Assembly (NCBI GenBank): GCA_000469685.2
Contig: LS997567.1
Location: 39,211,005-39,275,004 of the forward strand
Length of the DNA: 64,000 nt
Direction: 5' to 3'
From: Haemonchus contortus
Lineage: Eukaryota; Nematoda; Chromadorea; Rhabditida; Trichostrongylidae
A program made the position numbers and the translations under genes. How positions within the stretch are numbered: the stretch's first letter is position 1; each line of letters starts with the position of its first letter. Below the pieces are notes generated by a model, which was given only the letters and a program-made list of their open reading frames with translations, searched no databases and had not been told where the DNA came from. Shown one piece after another: positions 1 to 12,425 of this stretch.

Positions 1-3000
1 TTGCTTACAAGGATACTAAATGAAGCTGTCAGAGAGAGGAGGAGCGATACCGAATGAGAACAGCTGAGCTATGGTTAGAGTTTGTAGTAGACAATCTTGT
101 TAAAACGAAAACACTTAACGAAGTATCGGATTCTATCGACTCAGCTGAACATGGGCAATGGCGAGAAGAGGAAGGTGCAAAAAATACTTAATTCGCACAA
201 AAAAGGACCAAGTATCACAGAAAACGAGGCTCTTGCGAAGCTCCCCCCGAACGAAGCCGAGGTTTAGGGAAAGCCGTACATGGCGACTTCCAATAGTCAT
301 CGACAGAGGAAGGAGGAGCATAAGAGGGGCTTATGACAGCTCAAATGGAAGAAACTCCCTAAATTCATTGAATATCTAAAATATTTGCCCTTTCACCCTG
401 TGTGCACGCCACTCACCCTCTCCTCCCTCCCCCTCCCAAATCATCGATTACGACCACGCCTCTTGAAGTTCTTATGGAGCAATCTCTATTTGTAGTCAAG
501 GTGATCATTCACAGAAAACCCCTTCCCAGCAGGCACTGCTTTCTAATCCTTCTTGTCTTTCCGATTGTGAACCACAGCCTGAAAATATGGCTTCTGAAAT
601 GACGGAAATAGAATGCATTAGTCTTTACAAGTTGATTCCCGAACTAGTTAGTATGAGAGCCACTAATTTGTAGACAAAGCCCTTCATCTGAACTTATTAC
701 CCATGCAAATCTCAACGGCGACGTATGTGAGCCATGCAATAACATTTGTTCTAGCATTTTTAGGCATCGGTTTACTATTTAACGATATATCACATGAGTA
801 TGCTACCGTATATGTGAAATCAAGGTAACGCCGTAGCCACATCCCAACAAAAAACACTGTAGGACGAGTTAGTCTGGTTCGCCCTATTCCTCTTTCCCTC
901 CCTGGTAAGTGAGTTGACTGCAGAGGTTTCATGGAGAACCAAACTACAGAATAAAGACGACAATGACCAGCTCTTCCATCCACTGCGTTCCGAGTCAACT
1001 GCAAGCCGTTGCCATCACCAATTCATTCCTAGCGACATGCCTCTGAAGGCCAGAACTCTCTGGACCTCTACCAATACTTCGAAACTGGAAATCGAAACGA
1101 TTCATGCAGAACTCTCTGGTCTCGTCCAAGTACTAGTACTAATAAATAACTCCCAAATAGTTTGTGATCCCCGAATACCAAACTATGGTCATCATCATCT
1201 CATTGCCCTTGATTTCCGTGAAATCCTATCGATGACTCAACACGAATCCATTAAAGCTTGCCATATCAACATTGCTGGACCATTACATTTTCGCCCACAC
1301 AGTAAGGTCTTTCCGAGCATGATGTCGACGAAAAGGACAACTGGATTCTACAGATCTCATACACTTAACGGTGAATGAACGCAAAAAGAGATCTGCTAAG
1401 GAAGCAGCCGGAGTGTAAATTGTTAAAGAGCGTGCTTCTCTGTATTGCTGATGGATTCGAGTAAAATGGTTTACTGTGAATTCGTGAGAAGTTAGACAGT
1501 ACTTACAACAATGATGTACTCTAACAACGATGGAAATTTAGCTGAGGCAACAACAAAAAAAATAAAATGATTCGGAAAGACGAAAGCCCAGGCATAACAG
1601 ATGAACTCGCCCCGCTTCTCGACTTGTGTGAGCAACAAGTGCAACTGGCTTCAAGCCCAGGGCCAACTCATGCGGAACCCACCCACCGCGAAAATGTTTT
1701 AATAGGCAGTTTGAAACGTGATCCACAGGTCTCACCTTTATATTCAAGGTGTTTTTCCAGATGTTGTTTACGAGACCTTTTTGGATATGTATAGGCATTA
1801 CTTGAGCTGAGCTGAAGTCTGAAATGACATCTGACAAGTGAAATCCCAAATATTTTCCATTTTTATTTTCTGATATTTTGTTTTCCAAGGCTTCTAGGCT
1901 CTAATGGAGACGATTGGCAGAAAGGTCAAATGAAAAATTATAAGTTATAAGACTTGGCTGAGGCTTTACAAAGACACCAACCCAGAAATACTCAAAAGGT
2001 AAAAAATCCAAGCAAGCCCTTTTACTCATGTCTATGCTCCTGCCCCTTACCTCTCACATTGACAGGTGACAGGTCAATATTGTTGAGTTCAAAAGGAGTT
2101 ATTCCTTCTCTGGGTGTGTTCGGATCCCCGAACTGAGCATCCCACAACTTCCAAATTTGTAACAAACAATATAACGATGGCAATCAACTTGTAACCAAGA
2201 CGGCCAAATTCTTCATTACAGGGTCGCGAGAGTAGGAAAACAGAAGAATAACCGCTGAATTGTGCAAATCCCAACGATAGAGAAGGCAGCAAAACCTTGG
2301 ACTAAAGCCTTGCCAGGGTGAACAAAATGTGCCACCTCAAAGGGACCGCTTGAGCAATGAGATTCTCCTGCTCCCGGAATAGAAAATATTCAAAGAATAA
2401 AGATAGAAGTTGCATGGAAAGGTTGGGACAGGCAGTAACCATCAAAAGTATGGGGACAGATGGGACAGATGCAGAATGAAAAATGGCAGTTAAACAGGCT
2501 CATCTAACGAGGATGATAAATGCTAATGTTACGTTTTTTGTTGACCTATGCTTGCTTGTTTACCAGTTATTCCAGGAGGGTCGTTTGATTCGTTCAAGCA
2601 TATGTGCGGCTTGGACAATCGCGCCCAGCTGGTATGCTCCCAAAGCTACTCTTTTGAGAGAAGAGACCAGAAAAGAAATGATCCGTTTCAGAAGGAAATT
2701 CGAGAAAACGAGAATTATGACATTCTGGTAGGCCGACAGCTAAAATATTAGATGTGAAAACTGGATAAATAAAAATATAGAGAAATATTACAGATTTGAT
2801 TATCAGTTGCGTTTTTCACTGAAGTATTTCCTTTAGGAATGAGCTGGCTGATGTATTATCAAAGTCAGTTATGATCGGAGCGAGAGCTCATTTAATACAG
2901 GAAGTTACTTGATTAGGAAATTAGTTGACAGCTGATCGCCTCCTGAAGCTATAGTATTTCAGATTCCTATACCTAAGCCTTTCATTCCTCCCCCCCCCCT

Positions 3001-4820
3001 AACCTTTATATCGTACAAAAAAAGAATTTCTGGAGATCCCTGGATTACTCTGCACCCAAAAATTACCGTTAAATCATTAAAAAGCTTTAATTACCCTAGA
3101 AAATTATCATAATGGAAGCATAATTATCAAAATTCGAACCACGAGGTGTAACTGTAAATGAGGCAATTTAAGTAAGTCAGTTTAGTCAATGAAAGTTGAT
3201 TATAATTCTAAAAGTAGTCTATCTCTAGGGGCTTGCATTAGATGAATTTATGGTTTCCCCAATTATCGATATAATTTATCAACTAATATTCAAAATTAAT
3301 AAGTAGAACGATGTTCCAGATTAATTGCAGGTATTTATAGAAGCGAACAATTTCTGCATCATTTAGATTTCTAAAAAACAATAGGCCAATTAAAATAAAT
3401 CCGTTAACTAACACCGCCACTGCGATTGACTTCGATGAGGGGCTTCTCCTCCTCTGAGACGATGGTCAGCTAAAGGGGGAGGAGTCCGCCAATGAGAAAA
3501 CGCGCAAGGAGTCATTGCCCGCCCACAATCGCTGGAGGCTCACCGACCATCGGGAAGAAAGAAATGAAGGGCCTTATGATTAATGGGAATAACCTTAGGT
3601 GTCGACCACGGATGTCAAGGAGCCAGCAAATAGTGCAGTACGCTTCTAGATGAGCTCATTCTGATATTACAACGGTTTTTTCCCAGTTTGGCGACAAATT
3701 CGACATTTCTGACAAACCTTGAACCTTTTTTTCATTATGGCGCGTAATCTAACGACTTTGACAAGAAATTGTGTTCAAGTAATACCCACATTCCACATGG
3801 TACCTTTTCCGAATCTGCTCTCACGCCTCATGAACTTGCCTATATAAGCTCCTAGCAGAGGGACAGAAAGTTCCTTTTTCCAAGTTCATAAGTGCGAGAT
3901 TGCGGAAAATTGATGAAATCCGGATAAAGGGTTTCACGGTAAGAGATCCAGGCACAGTCCGTCACGGATGCCCTTCTCATCTGAAAGGGATGGGCTAGTG
4001 AGAGCTGATTGGGAAGCTTCTGAAGCCTTGCCCAATGAGAAATGAAAGAGCCAGCCTCTTGACTTTCTCCCGTACTTACAATTATTCTAAAGAGTATGTT
4101 ATCCCACGTCTCCGTCGATCATGCATCATAGACGATGCTTCCGTATGAATATAGGTCTCAAAGACCAAATGAATCACATACATCATGCGATTTGGCTACA
4201 AATCGCCCCGACGGTGACTGGGTCCGGCGTGTGATGTAAGAGGGAACGCCATTGTTCAAATCCACTAGCGTAACTAAAACTTCCTTGCTCTTTGCTTTCT
4301 TGGGAGTGCTCCCGAGCGTTATGTTGGGGTTGATTTTTTGGGAAGTAGATTCTCTGAAACACCGAAAAATAAAAGTGGGCAATATGGAAGCACCCTTAAT
4401 GTGCTTACAGATTTACTGGCGGCCAAGTGACACAAGTGAGAAGAAAATCTCAAAACCTCAAGCTACAAGTTATACTACATCAATTACAAGAGCGAGTAGA
4501 AAAGCAGTAATCGAGTCTTAATCGATTTGGATCTGCTTTCGTATATACTGCCAAACATTACAGGATATAGATGTACTAGTAAAGTGTACTTGACATCATC
4601 CCTGTCGAGCCTATCCCAATAACTCGATCTGGAAAACATGAATACTGACTTGAACTGCTCAGGACCTAATCCGGACACTGTTCTACAGAAGAAAAGCGTA
4701 GTAACGGTTCATCCACTACGGACTCATCTTCGTTTTGCGCACAAATTTGACCTCCCTTAGCTCTCGGGGTGGCTGACCCTATTGAAACTTTTCATAGCCT
4801 TTAGTGGGCCAACGAGTAAA

Positions 4821-4903
4821 CTTCTAAACTTAGGTAGCTGGCTGCAAATACCACCTGCAGGGGCAGCAGGTGATATTTCCTTTCACGCTCTCAAATTTAG
4901 AAG
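4821..4903. repeat. Imperfect fold-back hairpin
   Basis: The inner arms 4846-4858 and 4866-4878 pair over 13 bp with one mismatch around a 7-nt loop. The outer arms 4821-4831 and 4893-4903 also pair. This could be a small MITE or a structured RNA; nothing in the sequence decides between them. Confidence 0.45.
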
Positions 4904-5852
4904 CATACTCTTCGATGATGATGGGCTATAACATCGATTTTGGAGCCCCTTGATTTCGAGCAAAGCAAATATTTTCAACTTGACTTCCGGTGTTTTGACT
5001 CAGCTCTAATTTAAATTCAAACATAGGTTTAGTTTCAGGCTTCAAGCTCACAAAGTAGTTTTCATATTATTTACAGCATGCGATTCTCCAATACATAAGA
5101 ATAAACTGCTTTAGTGGTGCCTCTAAGGCTGGATCATCCATCAAAGAACATGGTTTCAGAGCCAGCCCAAGTCATTTATCAATATAAAGGCCGAAATTAA
5201 ATTTTGTCCAAATTATAACGCTGTTCATTGGGTTCAACGGTAGCCCATTTATCTTAGACGAACCAATTTTATAGAACAAGCTTGTTCTTGATAGAAGTAA
5301 CATACTTTTCTACAGAGTTGTCAGTGCTTTTTATTGGAATGGCATTGTTCTTGCGAGTAAATTATTATGAAGTCTGCGAAGTACCGAGACAAGTTAACTC
5401 AAGTAAGTGGATACAGTTGTCAGCCTACAATACGCACTCACCATGAAGTACCCTTCACTGCAGGATCTCGGATATGCTAACTGAACCGTGTTGGTGCATT
5501 TATAAACAGGGTTATGAAACAATACTGTGAAAAGAAAAAGTTGTAAAGGTCGATAAAAGCGGTTTGAAATTATTAGATCAAAAGGGATCACGAGATAAAG
5601 ACAGAGAATAAAAACAAAAGTATATCCTCTTCAGATGCATGTGCCACGCTGAGCATCAGAGCATGAGTTGGACTTGTGGCGAATGTAATTGAATTGGCTT
5701 TCTTATTTTGAGCTTGGAGATTAATTTCTACAGAAAGCGAGAAAGACGAAAATTGAACGGGAACAACTGTATTACATTCCGCATGAATAGTCAGATGAAA
5801 GAATCAGCTGAGTTTAACGCAAAGCGAATTCAGGGCTTAGGGTTACAGAAAT

Positions 5853-5925
5853 GCGGTATGTGCGAAGGCGGTCTCTGATTGGTGGTATACATTGCCCACC
5901 AATCACAGACGCTTATCACATATCG
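5853..5925. repeat. Imperfect hairpin with GATTGGTGG/CCACCAATC core
   Basis: The arms 5853-5885 and 5896-5925 pair with a few mismatches around a loop of about 10 nt. The core is GATTGGTGG opposite CCACCAATC. The size suits a small inverted repeat or a microRNA-like fold. I matched no known mature microRNA to it. Confidence 0.4.
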
Positions 5926-6901
5926 CACGATTTCGTGACGGAGAACGACCAGCTACTCCTGGAGACCCTTAGAAGGTCCTATTTTATGGATTCATGACTT
6001 AGACTTGTTAAGCCTCAGCAAAGCCACAGTTTACGATAATTCCAAGGTATCTATCTTAAGGAAAAATTTTCACGTTTTGGTGGAAAATAGCGCAAAAATT
6101 TTGCTCAGAGATTTGAAGCTCTAGAAAAGTTGAATGGAAAGAGAATGCACGAGATAATGTTGCTATAAACGTATGGGTCCCTTCCACTTTAGCGTACTAT
6201 ACGTTGGTGTCTTATTGCCTCATTGTGATTGGTTCAGTCTTCACGAGGTCATGATAACACGGCCACTTTTGGGAGTGTCCGTCGGCCAAGCTGATTTTGG
6301 AGCCTTGAGAGGTCAGATTTCAAAATGACAGTGTCCTACCCTTAGGAGCCACAGGTTCTTTACAAGGGGAAATCACAGAAACCATTTTGATCGTTAATTT
6401 TGCCTTCAAGCACAGATCTACAAATTACAGTTCTGGCTGCGCATACTGCTTACCTAGACAAGTAAATTACAGTTTCAATATAGTCAATTCATCGAAATAA
6501 AAGCTGCGATATATATTCTATGCATATGTCATCTTGAGCATATCGTTCCACATGACTAATTATGTATTGGTCATATGAGAAATTAATTTTCTTCACAGTC
6601 TTGACATTGTGTCAAAACAATGTAGTTCTAATTTTGTCAAAAGCACATATGCACCCTTGGAATTAATTACAAAAACTGGCTACTTTCATTTGAAAATTTC
6701 CCAGAATTGCTAGTTTGATTAGTTAGCTGCCCCTATTTATTAGGTAGATTGAGGAAAAACTTTTGTAGATGTCAATGGGGAAATTCATCACACAAAACAT
6801 CACAGAGATAATTATAGCCTTTCCAAGAGTGTACTTACACATTAACTAATAATATTAGTGAAAGAACGAAACCTTCACTTTTATATTGCTAAAAGTTTAA
6901 A

Positions 6902-7191
6902 AAAGGATAAACTCTTTGGGCCTCAATCAGTCCCGTCTGAGAGATGTGCCTTGCATTTGACTTATAATCAGAATCGTAAAGCGTAATGATTACGTATGGG
7001 GCCGTACAATATTTGCGGTGGGTGGCCATGCACATGCCAGTCTTTTTATCCTCCCAGACGTGTCTGATACCAATTATCCATCTCGAAGGGATAGAAGTCC
7101 TGGTTAACCTGGGCGAATATCCATCCCAGAATCGAACCCGTGACAATGCGTGTGTGATGATGCACCACTTACTACAACGCCACGTCCACCC
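6902..7191 (-). mobile_element. tRNA-derived SINE, copy 1
   Basis: Read on the minus strand, the element starts with a tRNA-like head followed by a B-box-like GGTTCGATTC and ends in a GGATAAA-type tail (TTTATCC on this strand). It aligns by eye over its whole length with the copies at 9767, 36922 and 43377. It is diverged, so it is an old insertion. Confidence 0.65.
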
Positions 7192-7947
7192 ATTGCTGGA
7201 AGTAAAAATAGTATTCTTCCGAGGTTAATTATGAAGTACTGCTGAGCATCGAACGAGCCCACATGGCCCCACCCAAGCTTCTGACTCAAAAATGGGAGCT
7301 GTATAACAGCAGCAAAGGAACGATATGGCTCAAAGCCATTGTCAGAACAGTCGTAAAATATAAATAAATATAATTATGAAATAATTATGATTATATCACA
7401 TGAAAAATGTGATTGGTCATGATTTCTTTGGATAGAGCGATCCGGCAATCCAGTACGATAGCATAGGCCTTTTCAGTCGAAGTTGGCCCTCGAAATCAAA
7501 AACCATTGAATATGGCTCATGCATCGACTCGTGGGAGTCTGATGCTGTTTATTTCGATGTTTCTAAGCTCCCAGACAAAGCCCCTGTCACGTGCCGAACT
7601 TCGATGAAAAACAGAAGGCTTGCTCGGGGTGTTATCGGATCCTCCACATTTTCTAGACTTCCATTTTCTAGACTTCAAAATAGGCAAAGGGACCAGGGCC
7701 TTCCTTCCCTGCCCCCTTTGTCCACTTTTAAGGGTAAAAAATTCTATTACCCTGTTCTATTAAAAATTCGAATATATTTATAGCTACTAAGGTATGAATT
7801 CTGTGAGTCAAGGAGGCAACCGAATAGACAATCAACGTAAAGTTTTCTACTGATACGATGAAAAGGTAGGTCCACATCGCCTGGGAGAAAGGAGTCACTT
7901 CAATAGAACCATCAATAAGTGAGTCGTCAAGAGGGTAATGGTTGTAT

Positions 7948-8840
7948 TAGGTTGACTGAAAAGTTTTGATCGACTGTTCATCCCTTTCTGTTTTTCCGTT
8001 GGACCGCTAGGAGAGACTTCGTAATGGGTCACGGCAGACCGATCCCTAACATGTACTAACCTGTACTTCTGGGGGTATATATAAACATCCCCTTGTAAAT
8101 GCTTCTCAAAAATGACTTCAACCTTCAACTGTCGTCCGAAGCTGTCTGAGAGCTATCGTCTATCACGCATTACTGTAAGAGCATTATCCACTGAAGGCTG
8201 TTGCAAATATCTGTCGTGCATCCAGAAGGGTCATCGCATCTCACCCCACGGGTGCCTAGAGACGAAACACCTTCAAGACAAGCAGAGAAGAAGGAATACT
8301 CCGAGGAATGTTGTGCTTTGTCGTGGACATTCTCAGAGAATGCTCTACATTGAATAACTTACTGAAGGTTCCACCGTAACCGCAGAGATTTACGCTTCTC
8401 AGCTACAGAGTTTGGTCGACATTGTTCGAAGGGAGCGTCCGCAGCATGAAAATGGTTGCCTTTTTCACCACAGCGCTCAACCGCATGTTGCGAAATTGTT
8501 TTGTCAGTAAATTACCGAACTTGGATGGGCAGTGCTGCCCCATTCTACTTATTCGCCAGTCCCGCTCCGTCTGATTACCATTTGTATCTTGCTCTGAAAC
8601 ATCACCTTCGCGATAGAAATTTTGATGATTGCCCGGAACTCAAAAATGAGATCTCCAGCTTTTTCGAATCGCGACCACCACCGTTCTGGGTTCAAGAGTC
8701 AGGAAACTGCCGGATCGCTAGACGCCTGCTTAGGACAACGATGGAGACTACTTTACTAATTGAGATCCTCTTCCAATGAAAATAAGACTTTTTAAAGTGA
8801 AGAATGAAAAGCTGATCAAAAGTGTTTACTCAACCAAGTA
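7948..8840 (+). mobile_element. Decayed mariner-family DNA transposon
   Basis: Terminal inverted repeats are visible: GGTTGACTGAAAAGTTTTGATC at 7950-7971, and its imperfect reverse complement at 8814-8835, with TA next to both ends. Inside, plus-strand frames near 8560-8700 read SDYHLYLALKHHLRDRNFDD followed by ESRPPPFW. These match the end of mariner/SETMAR-type transposases around the catalytic region (SDYHLF..LKHHL). The reading frame is broken, and about 890 bp is shorter than a full mariner of about 1.3 kb, so this is an inactive remnant. Confidence 0.8.
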
Positions 8841-11800
8841 GATACCGCCCGTCAGCCATCGGATTCCTTCGTCACAGAGGAGAATTTGGGGGACCCTTAA
8901 ACAATACAAATTTTGGCGATGCTATTCTTGATAATAAGTGATCAGCCTCAGCTCAATGACCGGGTCCAGAAGAAAAGTGTAAACTCCGGGTATTTCGAAT
9001 ATTTGTAATATGCTTTTTTAATGGACCCAGGGGGCATTTCATTTCCCGTTAGAGGACCAATAAAAAGGCCCAATCCAATTATTCAGACATTAGTGCCGAG
9101 TTCTTATTACCTTACAAGCAGAATGGCACAAAAGCAGTCCTTCTAATTATCGATCGCAGACAGGGGTTCAACAAATGTCCTACCATTCTTCAGGCTCTAT
9201 TTTGCCGATACAGCAATAAGATTTGTTGTACAAATCGTCGGGTTTTATTAGGCTGACGCTTCGGCAGAATCGCCTTCTTCAGAGCCTGGGAGGATCGTAA
9301 CGATCTGTGACTGTCCGATGAAACGTTTCCGGGAAACCACCTCCATCGAAATTTCAGCCTATAAAGCTTATATACCAGCTTCGTAAAAAGTTCAACGTCT
9401 AAATTGCAAAACACCAGGGAGCTACCTATTCAGATCAAGTTTCTATGCCAAAAATCGCTAAAACGAACTGTTCTAGATGAGTTTCTCCACACACGGATCG
9501 ATAATTTCTATAATCGATAATTTCTATAGAAAATTTCTTATTTCAGCGGTTAGCAGCTCTGAAGATTCATTAGCACATTGCATATGCACGAATGGCAAAT
9601 TGGCTTCAAAAAAGGTTCGATAAGCTTGCAGACGCCTTAAAATAGATGCCAAAGTATCGAGAACTACGGTCTCTGTTCAGTACCATGCAATTACTGAGTG
9701 GCGTATTCGATCACAGGGCTCTCTTTGCAAAAATTGGCACTCATATAGGCGAGATATATGTAAAGTAAAGGATAAAGACTTGGGGCGTTAATCGATCCCG
9801 TCTGAGGGATGCGCCCATGCATTCGACTTCCATTCAGAATCGCAGTGGCGTGTTGAATGCGTATGTGACCTATACAATGACTTGCGGTGGCCAGTTTAAG
9901 TCAATGCTTTTATACTCCCATACGAGTCTGGTACCAATTAATCGATCCGGAGGGATGATAGGCTTTGTTGGCCTAGGCAGGTATCGACCCAGAATTCGAA
10001 CCCGTGACCATGCGTGTGTGATGTGCGCCACTTGCCACAACACCACCTCTACCCAGGCGAGTTATAAGTGTATGACAACACTGTTGATAAATAATCCCGA
10101 AAGAAAGTGTATTCGAGGCTTATAAAGGGGTATCAAACAAAGAATATGATCCTGGAGCATAAAATGAGCAGCGCTTTCAAAGCAGGGCAGCGATTGGTGG
10201 GACAGTCGCAGCAACCACTCATGGGCAGTCTGCGCGCGCACTTTAGAAAATAGTTGTCGGAGCCAAAACTTTAGCTTATTGTAAAAGTATAAGTGGATGC
10301 ATTTCATTGGTTTCCGCAGTTATGCATATGAACATATACCTCAGGCAAATGGAAGATGTTGAAGTTAAAGTTAAAGATGAAACACTGATGGATTCCATAC
10401 TTCTAGGCTTAGGCTCGGGCTTGGACCTTAGCCTAGGAATATGAAGCTCTTCACTATTCTCTGTTCCCATATTGCGAGCCCTTTGAAAGCTAGCAACTGA
10501 AAAGCCGGACCATGAAACACTAAAGGAATCTCTTATCAAACAAATTCAGTGCCCTCGGTTGACCTTCTCCCAAATTCCAAAACCCGACTTTGGCTATTTA
10601 TCCCGACGCACACCATACAGTAATTTTTTCCTGAAACTATCCCCTCGAGGCACCAATTTCTTGCCGTCTTAAGCGGCTATACTTCGCATTGAATGATCGC
10701 CGCTAAGAAAGCTACAGCTCCACAGTTCCACAGTAGTATCAAAAATAACAATCGATCGAATATCATTCTTATTTGACATCATACAAAAACAAAAAAAGTC
10801 ACCCTAGCTACATGTACCCGTTACTAAACGCCTTTAACAACACTTTGACGTTAATTAGGTACGCATACTTTTGTGTGTTGACCTTATCACATAATTAACA
10901 CTGGCGGTTAGTAATAGAGAGGAGACATAATTTGAGATAATAACTAATAAACAGCAAACATCGTTGGACGATATTAAAAAAGGATTGGGATACATGTCGA
11001 AGAAGCCCCATGGCGGTTTGTCGAATATTTTTCGGGAGGCTAGAAAACCACCAACTTGAATGGGCCTGTGACGTCAAAATTTTGTTTATACCCATGTACC
11101 AGTCGCTAACCAGTACTTCTCGGCGTTTTGACCATATATCAAGACGATCAACATTGACTTTGAGCGATCAGGGTTCTCCAAGCAGTTACTTTTCTTTAAT
11201 AAGCCCCTATTCATCTACTGTCTTGATATACGTCAAAACAGCTTGAAAATACTAGTAGCGACTTCAAAATACACAACGATAAACAGGAAGTTAACAGGTA
11301 ATCCTGACGCTACGAAACCAAACAAGCTAATCGTTTAGCAAATTTCCCTCAGAAAAATATTCAAAAGCCAAGGACTTATCAAACAATGTAGAAATAACAT
11401 GGTGTTGTTTTAAGTAATTTAAAACTAGAACCGTACGCCAGGAATTTCGAAAAACAATAAACAGACAAACTCAACGCTGTTTTACAAAATCGAATCCAAA
11501 ACCGAAAGCTACGGATAACGAAAGTATCTCATAATTCACAGAAAATAGAAACAATTAACAGAGGAACTTGACACAGTCGTTGTTAATAGTTGATCAGGTT
11601 TTTTAGCTTTTCATTTACAGGAATAAAAAGGAATTTTAGAGGCCTTCAGGAACCTAATCGAATCTAGAGGTATTTCGGGAAGTTTACGTTGGTCGTAAAT
11701 TATCTGGCAAATATGTAGGGCATCAAAGATATTAACAAATGGGACGAACACGGAATAAATGAATGACGCCTAATAAGGTATACACAGGTATATAGTAAAC

Positions 11801-12425
11801 GGAAATGCCGAAGCTTAAAGGGAGCGACTGCTTGGCAGGCCATGTGGCAATCTGAAATCAAAGAAACTTCAAGGGGTGATTTATAGAAAACCAAGAGAAT
11901 TAACGGTTGGTTTGCATAGTCGTTTACTTCAAGCTAATTCTGAGCTTTCGCTTCGAGCTTATGCATTTCATTGGTTGTATTAAGCAATCGCACTTTGCTG
12001 CGGTAGCCAGGTGAGTATATGCTCGGCAAACTTGCAGCTCACGTCAAGCGTTCCGCAATTTGAGAAGCTATCTGCCGCTCCGCTCAATTGCAAGGCCATA
12101 GTTTTCGTAGCGATGATGGATGTCAATAAAAAGCACCAGCTTAAGAACCTTGGCAACGAGTCAGCACCCAAACTCCGTTAAATATATGCCTGGCATTGGC
12201 TAAAAGCTCGCGAACTATGAACCCCAACAAAAGCTCTGGCGAGTGCACATCTAACTTTGCACGAAATGTTTTAACCAAACTTTTCAGAAAAAAGTGTTCC
12301 TACCCAAAAAGCCTGCGAAAGAAAAAAAAACTTGATGAAAAGATTAATCGAATCAGTTACAACTTACAATCCAACAATTGGTACGATCGAAAGCCTACCG
12401 AGCCACTGAGATGAACCGTGTCGAA
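8841..12425. other. Intergenic, no supported gene
   Basis: Apart from a SINE copy at 9767-10055 I see no exon chain. A minus-strand frame at 9190-9414 contains the string ALKKAILPKRQPNKTRR. It looks like a piece of a dispersed repeat, but I cannot assign it. The stretch lies downstream of the ILRUN-like gene; I found no AATAAA on the minus strand close to its stop. Confidence 0.45.
9767..10055 (-). mobile_element. tRNA-derived SINE, copy 2
   Basis: On the minus strand the element reads from a head with an A-box-like GGTGTTGTGGCAAGTGG through a B box GGTTCGAATTC, then a body shared with the other copies, to a tail of TTTATCC repeats. It is one of the best-kept copies in the window. The short open frame that runs through it is not a gene. 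Confidence 0.7.

Larger units (their letters stand above)
1..7947. other. Gene-poor stretch, no supported gene
   Basis: I found no chain of exons with matching phases and splice sites on either strand. The longest open frame (plus, 914-1378, 154 codons) has no family I recognise and no exon partner, so I do not call it a gene. A TATA-like box (TATATAAG, 3841-3848) lies in a plain sequence context with no recognisable gene after it. The rest is AT-rich DNA with two hairpins and one SINE copy, listed separately. Confidence 0.5.

Noticed and set aside
914..1378. 154-codon open frame on the plus strand
   Set aside because: No recognisable motif, no splice partners, and an overlapping open frame on the other strand; too little to call a gene.
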